Assembly: GCF_008831285.2 (NCBI RefSeq)
Contig: NC_045142.1
Coordinates: 13,222,716-13,286,715, forward strand
Direction of reading: 5' to 3'
DNA length: 64,000 nt
Source: Nymphaea colorata
Taxonomy: Eukaryota > Streptophyta > Magnoliopsida > Nymphaeales > Nymphaeaceae
The position numbers and the translations under genes were made by a program. The notes under the pieces were generated by a model. The model ran no database searches. It saw only the letters and a program-made list of their open reading frames with translations, and was not told the DNA's origin. Shown here piece by piece: positions 55,990 through 64,000 of the stretch (positions are counted from its first letter, which is position 1; each line of letters starts with the position of its first letter).

Positions 55990-56215
55990 TGAATCAAAAA
56001 AATTTCACGAGGGAGCCAAATTAAAGTTTTTAAATTTTAACAAAATTTCACGAGGGGGCCAAATTAAAGTTTTAAAATTTTAACACGAGACGAAATATCA
56101 TTTTTCAAAACTTTTATGTAGGACAAGTAAAATTTTTTAAAATTTACATGTAAATTTAAAAAAAATTAGGGTAGGACCAGGGCTCATGCGGGCTCCACTT
56201 GGCTCTGCCCCTAGC
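55990..56215. repeat. Dispersed repeat fragment with internal tandem unit
   Basis: AATTTCACGAGGG-GCCAAATTAAAG occurs twice in tandem, then an AT-rich tract ends in GGCTCTGCCCCTAGC, the same style of end as near 43990 and 57725. Confidence 0.5.
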
Positions 56216-56547
56216 GTATAGAGTACTTCAAGAGAGAGAAGCAATATGCACATTCATAAAATGCTTCCTCTCATGCAAGATAATGGCTAGCTAGTCAGAC
56301 ATAGGGCATACTATGCTTAAGAATTTAAGCACCACCTTATGATATATCATTGGTTTGAGCACAAAAACCTTCACCCCTTTTGCAACCTAATCCACTGCAA
56401 CTAAAGCATACAAGTATTTGACGAAATGATAATAGAAAAGCGGCCATAAAATTGACCCCGAAGATAAAATATCTCTATGACCAGTATGGGGGGTAGTGGC
56501 ATCATGTCCCTATGAGGCATGCTCGAGATTTATGATATGCTAAGTAT

Positions 56548-56655
56548 ATTAATGGTGACCAAAAAGTTCCCTGTGCATTGGAGCAAAGTAGAGAGAGATT
56601 GGTTGCATGCATCATGTCTCCCTCTACTTAGCTCCAATGCACAGGGAACTTTTTT
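56548..56655. repeat. Imperfect palindrome, arms about 45 bp
   Basis: Left arm near 56558-56600 (CAAAAAGTTCCCTGTGCATT GGAGCAAAGTAGAGAGAG) and right arm near 56618-56657 read as reverse complements with few mismatches, giving a potential hairpin; perhaps a tiny MITE. Confidence 0.65.
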
Positions 56656-57111
56656 GGTTACCAAGTAATTTATGATATACTTGCTGAAGCTACCTAGATG
56701 GATAGATGATCTTCCATTGTTTTTTAAAACCCTTTTATTCTTGGATTTCAAGATCACATTCTTGAAGTAATAGAATTCAAATAATCAGATGTAACTTTGC
56801 ATCTTTCATGCCCATCAAGTGCTGCAGAGTTGCATGGTTTTAGTAAACTATGACCTTAACAATTAACATCTAAATTTCTCCAAGGCAAAAAGTACTATTA
56901 ACAATTCCTTTCCACTATTGCATAATTCAATTGAGCATCATTACTAACATAGTATACCACATAAAGTTTTTATCAACATTTTACTATATTTCTAAGGTGT
57001 ATGATAACGGTCGTTTGGTAACAGTAACACATTGTTACTATCCCATGAATCTACCCCGTAAAAATGTTGCAGATTCATGAAATACTTGTTAATGTGATTT
57101 ATAAATCTGCC

Positions 57112-57413
57112 CTATGTCACATGGGTGCGGGTGCGATACGGGTACGGGGATACGGGTGCGAACACGGCAATTTTCAAATTTTTTGGATACGTGGACACAG
57201 TAAATTTTATATTTAAAAAAAACATTAAATTAATAGAAAGTTTGTTTTATCACAGTATTTGAAAGGATTATTGATGGAAATAATTGGATGCATCACAAAA
57301 AATTGATAAAATGAAAAAAAAAAATTTATTTTTATTTTCTACTGTGTCCGCACCCACGTGTCCGAGTGTCGACACGGACACCTGGGCTATTTTGCCGTGT
57401 CCGTGTGACATAG
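57112..57413. mobile_element. hAT-type MITE (302 bp)
   Basis: Terminal inverted repeats CTATGTCACATGG and (reverse complement of the right end) CTATGTCACACGG, flanked by a perfect 8 bp duplication AATCTGCC (57104-57111 and 57414-57421). Eight-bp duplications are the mark of the hAT superfamily. The ends are rich in GGTGCGGG/GTGTCCG words and the middle is AT-rich. No coding capacity. Confidence 0.92.
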
Positions 57414-57589
57414 AATCTGCCTTATTTTTAAGGGCAGCAGGTTCATAAGATAGTAACAGAGTGTTGCTGTTGTCATTCCATAGAAACATATAAACATGAT
57501 TTTCTCTTAATCTTCGGCATGCAGTGCCTGGTTTTCTCTTAGTTTGCTTTTCAAAATTTTTACAAGCGCAAGTTGAAAATTTTTGAAAA

Positions 57590-57895
57590 CTTTAATAGGT
57601 AAACTCTGTTTTCTAAAATTTTAGAGAGGGCTATGGCCTCTACCGGCCCCTGGGCTCCACCACTGCACTGACCACTTCTTTCTTGTCTACCTCTTTAATG
57701 TTGGGTTGAGCTGTCCAAGGGCAGAGCCAATGGGGGCCAGCAGGGCCCTAGCCCCCCTTTAAAAAAAAAAATACATGTAAATTATACAAAACTTTATTTA
57801 TCATATATAAAAATTTTGAAAATTTTCCGTTCATATTAAAATTTTGAAACTATAATTCACGAAAATTTTTCGGCTTGGCCCCTGTGCTGCCTTTG
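57590..57895. repeat. Two dispersed repeat fragments in opposite orientation
   Basis: 57590-57665 ends GCCTCTACCGGCCCCTGGGC and TCCACCACTGC. 57720-57895 starts GGGCAGAGCCAATGGGGGCC and ends TTGGCCCCTGTGCTGCC. Both recall the GGAGCCAG and GGGGGC ends of the repeat at 26946-27637. Confidence 0.4.
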
Positions 57896-57930
57896 CATTT
57901 GCGTGTATGGCTTAGCACCTTCCTGTAACA

Positions 57931-58209
57931 CTATCGAATGCATACAGAAAGTCGGATCAATCCCGTGGATCCCATAGCAAGCCACCTAAAAGCCATGCCA
58001 TGAACTTGAATTAGTTGCTCTTTTTGATCATCAGTCATGCCCGAAGCAATATCGAACACTCTCTCTCCGAGGAATACATATTTGAGAATAGCCAGCAAGG
58101 GCTTAAGCGCATATCGGAAGACACTGCATGCTGAGGCTGCAATAAATCTGGACTTGCCTTCATAAGGTCGACCTTGGATTAATGTTAAACAGAACTTAGG
58201 GAAAAACAC
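57931..58209 (-). CDS. Unrecognised exon-like reading frame
   Basis: Minus-strand frame with non-repetitive, balanced composition: GRPYEGKSRFIAASACSVFR, YALKPLLAILKYVFLGERVF, DIASGMTDDQKEQLIQVHGM, AFRWLAMGSTGLIRLSVCIR, stop. An AG just before GRPYEG (TTAATCCAAG) could be an acceptor, which would make 58161 the exon start. I do not recognise the family. It may be the last exon of a gene whose other exons are upstream on the same strand, a gene relic, or chance. Confidence 0.25.
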   Translation of the reverse strand: MFFPKFCLTLIQGRPYEGKSRFIAASACSVFRYALKPLLAILKYVFLGERVFDIASGMTDDQKEQLIQVHGMAFRWLAMGSTGLIRLSVCIR

Positions 58210-59080
58210 AAAGACATATTTAGTTAGATATCATATTATTTGAGATTTTATACCAATAGAGGTAAATAGTTCTGAAGCACTATAAGATCTTACTTGGTAA
58301 TTGCATGATCATAAAATCCAAAAGCAGTTGTATTTAAGATGGAATATTCTTCTGTTTAGTTACCAAAAATCTGTTAAGGAAAATTATTTTATGGATATAA
58401 TTGACGTTAATTGTTACAGTAAAAGAGCCCTTAATCTGACACCTTTGCCTGCCCTATATACTATGATTTGATGTTTAGATATTGATCCTTGGGAGATTTC
58501 ATTGTTTTACTCATTCGCAATAGCCCATTACTGATATAGCCTTGAAACCTTTTTTTTTAATTGAAGAGATTACAAAAATAAAAGATAATAATTATAAGAA
58601 TAATAAATCCATTGTAGAGAAGGACAAATAAAAGTTTAAAAAAAGAGAGAGAGAGAGAGAAAAGAATTCCAAACATTTCATTAGTAATGTCTTCAAGCTA
58701 TATTGTCATAAGATCAGATGAAATATATAAGTTTTCGTATTTTATCAATTGATCACTTCAGATATCTTTGTTCCACATCTCATCTCTCTCACAAGAATTA
58801 TTAGTATGAGAGTTCAAGTTTTGGAGTATCTACCTAACTAAAGTTTCACTTTAAATTAAATCGTACAGGAACAAATCTAATTTGGTGGTGCCCAGTTGAA
58901 AAAGGACGGATTCCTCAAAAAAAAAAAAAAGAAGAAGAAGAAATATCTGAAGACGGAGGATGATGAGTGAAGTAAATGTATTTGGTGGGCGGTTGGTGAA
59001 TGAATTTCTTAGAGAGGAATCAAAATGGACATCAAACTTTTTCATGTTCATCAGTTGGTGTTTTGAAAAGTATGGGAAGT

Positions 59081-59175
59081 GAAAACTCACTTCGGCCTGA
59101 ATGCCCGTCGGTATCGGGTTGGCAAGATGAATTATCCCAGCGTATGTGTCAATAGTAAATATCAAGATATTGGAA
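59081..59175 (-). CDS. Possible short exon, unrecognised
   Basis: Minus strand: AVSNILIFTIDTYAGIIHLA, NPIPTGIQAE followed by GTGAGT, a good donor. About 0.9 kb upstream of the frame at 57931-58209 on the same strand, so both could belong to one gene. No family recognised; the acceptor is uncertain. Confidence 0.2.
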
Positions 59176-59434
59176 ACAGCCGGATAGGTTAGATAGTTAT
59201 TTTTTTATTTTACATTGCAAAAAGAGCATTGGCGACGGACTCCACACTTGTTTTGCCATGAATTTTAAAGATGAAATACATTTTTTAAAACGGTTTTTGG
59301 TAACATAAAATGAAAAAAATAACCATCCAGCCATATAGCAGCCACCTGTTTTCAATTTTTTTTAGATATCTAATTTATTAAAAAAAAAAGACAAAACAGC
59401 AGCTTAACGTCTTTTTTTTAAAGTCGCTCACAAA

Positions 59435-59438
<4 letters not shown>

Positions 59439-59471
<33 letters not shown>
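59439..59471. repeat. CT microsatellite
   Basis: About 16 CT units. Confidence 0.95.
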
Positions 59472-59473
<2 letters not shown>

Positions 59474-60064
59474 GGTGCAATGGCGCCCACAAGTTAATTT
59501 GCTCGAATACAAAAGGCATCCTGCGAGGCATATACAGTATGTTATCCTTTGCATGGAAGAATATTCCTTTTAGTCCCTTCCCACACAGAAGTAGCATGAT
59601 CATAATAGAATTCATAATATTGTGCTACATATACGCCTTTGGCCTCACATTGAAGTAGTCAAATGTTCTATTAAGAATAGGGATGCAGTGCCTAAATGAT
59701 GGTACATCGTATCTAATCCTGATGCCAAAGCAGCCCTGCACTCAGGTAGATAGGAAGTGAATGCTTGGCTCTCTTCTTGGTGGCTTTTCACTCACCCAGA
59801 AACCTACAAAGTTTAAAAACATACCGAAACCTACAAAGTTAGAAAACATGCCGAAAGTTGTTAAATTTACACAAGTTTCGTACATATATAATATCTTGAG
59901 TGTGCAGATAGGTTGCATCAATTATATGGTACCTAAATTCATTTAGGTTCTGAATTCCGAAGCAGTTCCAAACCCTAGATGCAGAAGAAAGAAAGGGGCA
60001 TCAATCTCTCACCGGCCCACACAGTGGGGTTCCCTCCACTCACCCGAATTGCCCACTGTCCACA

Positions 60065-60757
60065 CCAAGGGCGAAGGAAAGGGTGCCCTCAGGGGTCTTG
60101 GCGCCCCCCCTCTCCCTTAGATTTTAAAAACTTTAAAAATTTATATGTAAATCTAAAAGGTTTTAGTTTAATATATATACAAAAAAATAAAAAATTTTAT
60201 TTCAATCTCTATTAAATTTTTCAAACTATAGTTTTGTAAGTTAGATGTCACAGTATGACGTGAGCGTTTGACCTCGGTATGTGCTAAGGTGTAGTAAGCC
60301 TAGTGAACCCAGAGAATTAGCAACACTGCTGTTGTCAAAATAGATTCTTGAACCGAATTGCTGCCCCGGCACATTAAGCCGATTGCCGATCCACCGACTC
60401 AGGTTGGATCAGGAAAAAAAATAGACAATCATTTTCTCGAAAAAATAAACCAAAAAAAAGATTGGAAAACTTTTAAAATAGCTAAAACATAACATCTATA
60501 TAGTGGCACTTTTGAACATGCGTCATTAAATCAAATCAGTCGGTTTTTTTAATTTAGGCGGATTCTAATAACACTATTAGCACCGCACCGTTTGAGAGGG
60601 GCTTCAGCAGAGGTGGAGACACATATGGCCTGGTGTGGGCCTTTAATGTTTCTTTATTTTCATTTTGACATTTTCAAATATTTGTTAGGTCACATACAAA
60701 ATGCCCCTTGAATATAGAATCTACGAGTGCCCTTCCAAAATTTTTTTCTGGCTCCGC
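60065..60757. repeat. Dispersed non-coding repeat (copy B)
   Basis: Inverted copy of 26946-27637. Here the outer (left) flank is CACA and not the TAATG found beside copy A. Confidence 0.5.
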
Positions 60758-62069
60758 CATTAGACTTTAGGTGTTTCAAGAAGACTTGGCTAGCCTATGA
60801 TTACCATGTTTGTCCTGGTAAGAATTTTTGAAAATTAAGGGGATTTTCAAGTCAAATTAGCTTTATATAATCTTAGTCAAGGAGAAGACGGACTCAACTA
60901 GCAAGAACAGGTGTGACCTAGGCCTGCCCATAGAGATCCTAGCTGGTAATGTCCTGATCTCTTTGTTATTGAAACCTTCTTAGTGAGGAACCAAGAAATT
61001 TACGCTAAGGGTATTAATTAAAAAACTTTCATAAATTTTAGGGGCACAAGAGATAAGACAAAGGTTGGTAGACGGTCTTTTCTTCAAATTCTCAAGGCAT
61101 CAGTGAACCATTGATATGCAACTTGGAACATAACAGAGACATCGCCCCAATGCACAAAAGTTATCCTGTGGAGATGGGAGAAAGGGTGGGGGGGGTCTTG
61201 AATTATATTGTTAGATAGTAAGATAAAATACTTCTCCTATTAAAATACTTCTCTTATTAATCTAACTTTTAACACTATATATAAGTGAGCAAACATATTT
61301 ATGTAAACGAGAAAAAAATTGAATGCGTCAATACGAAAATAAAGCACCTTTATGGGACTGCAGCGGGCAACTGCCGACAGCTGCCTGCCTACATGTGGCT
61401 CCATTGCCTTCGTGTATTGCTTCAACTTATTTTTTGTCTGCACATAACATAGGCGTTGCACAAAAACGAAATGTACACTACCTTCTCTCTGAGGTGCAAA
61501 CAGACGCATGAGGGCAAGATTCATAAGATTTCCTTATAAAACTTTTCTGACAAACGTCTAAAAACTAAAAAGAGAAAATAAATTTCAGAATGTGCAATTT
61601 GGTTGATAACCAATTGTTGGCGTAGACTGTTTTTAACCAAAATTCTGTATACTTTAGACAATAGGAGCTTTTGATCCTCTCTTAGTAAGTTGGTATATGC
61701 TATTGTGATGAGACATGATATTTCTTTTACTTTGAGTTAATTCATGAACAAACCAATGATAGTGCACTAACGTGATGCAATTATGATTTTAAAATATTTG
61801 AATCCTCACCCAAAAGCATATTATTTTCAGAACAAGGCTGCTCACATAACGTAGTTTCTTATTACGAAGTAAATTGCTTGCTTGGGGGTTAGGCCCCCTA
61901 CATTTATTTCCACAAAATGGTAAGTAAAATGGTTATATACAAGGGAAGGCCAGAAATAGACCTTAACAATACTCACAAAGCTCAACCCATCACCGAAAAT
62001 AGAACATAGCCTACAAGCTTTGTATTTACATATTCAAGTTAGCAAGATAGTCATGAAGGTCATTGACAT

Positions 62070-63047
62070 TAAGTCTGGGCACTGGGCCAGGCCACCGCCG
62101 AGTACTCTGCTCGACTTGTGCCTGGGCCCGAGTACCAGAAAAAGGATTAATGGGCTCGTCTTATCGGGCCCGGCCCAACCCACTACTTTAACGGGTTGGG
62201 CTCGGGCTTGAATCTGTAATCATCGACGGCCCGAGAAGCCCGACTAACTAAAAAAAATAAAGGTTAGGGCATTGCTTCAACTTTCATTTTGTTATCCTCC
62301 CCGTCGATGTCATTCTCCTTTGCTGCTAGGCCTTTGAGGATGCCCACCGGACACATGCTGCTTGGCAGGTGCCGGACTCGCAGCTTGGGGAGGAGCTGAG
62401 GATCTGCATCGCCGAGAAACTGTTGTCGGTGTACAGGGCCTTCCTGGGGAGGTTTAGGCACCACTTGAAAGGTGGGAGGCACTCGGATGGCTACATCAAG
62501 TACTCTATGGATGACCTGGAAATCGCTCTCAGCGACTTCTTCGAAGGGTCTCCTAGCTCTGGGCACCACTCCAGAACGAAATCTCAGGGGTAAGAGGGTT
62601 CAAAACTTCTCAGATTTGATTTCAGGTCAATCTTCAGATAGTTGGGTGCCCATTTCATGTTAGGTCATTGTGGAGGTCTCATTTCTGAAGTTGTGTCTCT
62701 TGGCATTTAATTTTTCTAGCTGATTGGGGGGGTGGGGGTGGGAGTTGGCCATTATGGTGGCATTTTTTGGTTCAGTTCATAGCAAAAAGCAGGAAATCAG
62801 AAAATTTGATGTTTGGGGTTCATTATGAGGAGAACTCAATGAAGTTCAGTTGGTTTTCTTGACATGGGGAAGTTAATTTTCTGATGATCTTTGGCTGTAG
62901 GAGTTGGCAACGCTATTGAAGATGAGATTCTAGCAAAGATAGGTAGCCAAGCCCGGGTCGGGTCTCGGACTGGCCCGATAGCATTAACGGACTTAGTTTT
63001 TGCCACTTTTTTTGGGCTGGGCCGGCCCAGCCTGATGTCCAGCCCTA
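62070..63047 (+). mobile_element. hAT-like element carrying an EXO70 exon (copy B)
   Basis: 978 bp; same ends and same flanks (ATTGACAT and ATGGGCAT) as copy A, so it was duplicated with its surroundings. It keeps 30 bp that copy A has lost between two CCGAGTAC repeats. Confidence 0.6.
62330..62589 (+). pseudogene. Captured EXO70 exon, copy B
   Basis: Acceptor-like TTTGCTGCTAG, 260 nt coding AFEDAHRTHAAWQVPDSQLG through FFEGSPSSGHHSRTKSQ, donor-like GTAAGAGG. The predicted protein is identical to copy A over the ATG-initiated 74 residues. Confidence 0.85.
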
Positions 63048-64000
63048 ATGGGCATGATCCATAATCAGTCGGTCAATGTCAACTATACTATCACCCTACT
63101 CCACATAAATTCTCACCTGAAATTGATCAAAACACCTACTTCAACATTCATTTGTTGTCGCCCTTTCAATCTTTGTCTAATTGTCCTCACCCAATCTTTG
63201 ATAGGGGAAATGATAGCATAGTCGCCACCATATTCCATATGGAATCTCAGAATGTGCTCCAAGACTTACATTTCTCCTTCGTGAATCCTTCCATGATCCT
63301 TGGCAATCACCACACAACCCAGTTGCCCCTTACCCACATAGCTCAAGCCTGTTATTCTCGATCCATGCTTGACATGGGCAATCACCACACAACCCAGTGT
63401 CTTCGCAGTACAACTTAGTTTCATTCAAATTCTTAGTTTAATTTCTATCTCAATAGGCCACTTGACAGAGAAAAAGCTATCCATGCAGTTCCTCCAAACA
63501 TCTTTTTTGAACCTACTTACTGGGGGTTCAATACTGTCATGTAAACATTTGTTCCTGAGGTGCCACATATTTTAGGAAACAATTAAGAAAGACATCCTCC
63601 AGCACTGACGCCTCCACTTCCCTGAGATCCTTGCTTGCAGCCATCTCTTAAACTCATATACAATCTCACCTTGGGGGAATATAACTCTACCAAACTTTGC
63701 AACAATATACCTCCAAACTTCCTTTGCTAACTTACAATTTATCAAGACATGGGCATTTGTCTCCTCATCACATCGGCACAAGGAACAAAATTTTGCTAGC
63801 TGAATCCTAGCCTTCTAGATCATGTCAAGGGTGGGTAGCCTACCTTCACAAGCAATGTAGGAATGCAAACAACTCTTGGATGGGGCTTCCTAGTGCAAAG
63901 TTTCTTCCACCACCATTTTCTAGTGCCTTGGACTCTACACTTATTACCTGCCTTGAAGTTCTACTTACCACCCTCACTCCAAACCAAGGTATCATGGGCA

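Larger units (their letters stand above)
55210..57111. other. Intergenic DNA upstream of PSP
   Basis: AT-rich. One dispersed repeat piece (55990-56215) and an imperfect inverted repeat around 56548-56655 (CCAAAAAGTTCCCTGTGCAT and its near reverse complement) were seen. No gene recognised. Confidence 0.6.
58210..60064. other. Intergenic DNA with simple repeats
   Basis: Holds a GA run near 58645-58662, an A/GAA-rich run at 58917-58942 and a CT microsatellite at 59439-59471. Apart from the possible exon at 59081-59175, nothing is recognised. Confidence 0.55.
60065..64000 (-). repeat. Inverted segmental duplication, copy B (continues past window)
   Basis: Reverse complement of 23736-27637. It begins exactly at the end of the dispersed repeat (27637 pairs with 60065). 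Differences are sparse, for example CATGCGTCA versus CATATTCA-type changes near 60518, one base near 62910, and a 30 bp segment at about 62107-62136 absent from copy A. Confidence 0.96.
61865..64000 (-). pseudogene. LINE 3' end with zf-RVT (copy B), interrupted by the hAT-like element
   Basis: Minus-strand CRCDEETNAHVLINCKLAKE and VWRYIVAKFG at 63572-63781 equal the copy A protein. The LINE end is at 61865 next to the target duplication (61841-61864); the LINE body continues past the window. Confidence 0.88.

Noticed and set aside
57112-57413. Possible promoter or CpG-rich gene start
   Set aside because: Clean inverted termini and an 8 bp target duplication identify it as a MITE.
60065-64000. 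Copy B read as an independent insertion of LINE and hAT-like element
   Set aside because: The same target duplications and about 1.8 kb of identical flanking DNA are included, which separate insertions cannot give.

Overview
The window is angiosperm-like nuclear DNA. It holds intron-containing genes for plastid metabolism, low gene density, AT-rich intergenic DNA with long AT, GA and CT microsatellites, and nested Copia elements, LINEs and hAT-type elements. The species cannot be named from sequence alone. No bacterial operons, CRISPR arrays, rRNA genes or tRNA genes were seen.

Only two host genes can be supported well. (1) At 22-13095 on the plus strand are the last five coding exons of the nitrogen regulatory protein P-II gene (GLB1-type); its 5' part lies before the window. 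The exons are tiny (36-88 nt) and the introns are swollen by transposons: the 6.7 kb third intron holds a complete antisense Copia element (3383-8555, TSD ATAGT), and the fourth holds decayed Copia pieces. (2) At 48965-55079 on the minus strand is a complete seven-exon plastid phosphoserine phosphatase gene (302 aa, all HAD motifs present), the last step of the phosphorylated serine pathway.

Nearly everything else is mobile DNA. A plant L1-type LINE (13665-25839, imperfect 24-26 bp target duplications) starts about 570 bp after the P-II stop. Inside it sit a second Copia element (14578-19885, TSD ATACT) and an hAT-like non-autonomous element (24689-25634) that carries one EXO70 exon with both splice signals. 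From 27.6 to 40.8 kb lie a second LINE fragment and three decayed Copia elements (29.0-34.3 plus strand, 34.6-37.55 plus, 37.55-40.77 minus). From 40.77 to 47.87 kb are two diverged long LTRs in opposite orientation, one with a 70 bp tandem array. Between the phosphatase gene and 60 kb are an hAT MITE (57112-57413) and dispersed repeats.

The largest-scale structure is an inverted duplication. At least 3.9 kb (23736-27637) reappears almost unchanged as its reverse complement at 60065-64000 and runs off the right edge. It includes the LINE 3' end, the EXO70-carrying element and about 1.8 kb of flanking DNA, so it is a segmental duplication and not two separate insertions. I see no defence-type or other clearly novel system. 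The most interesting items are the EXO70 exon capture inside an inverted duplication, the transposon-loaded P-II gene, and the overlapping RNase H deletions in two Copia copies.
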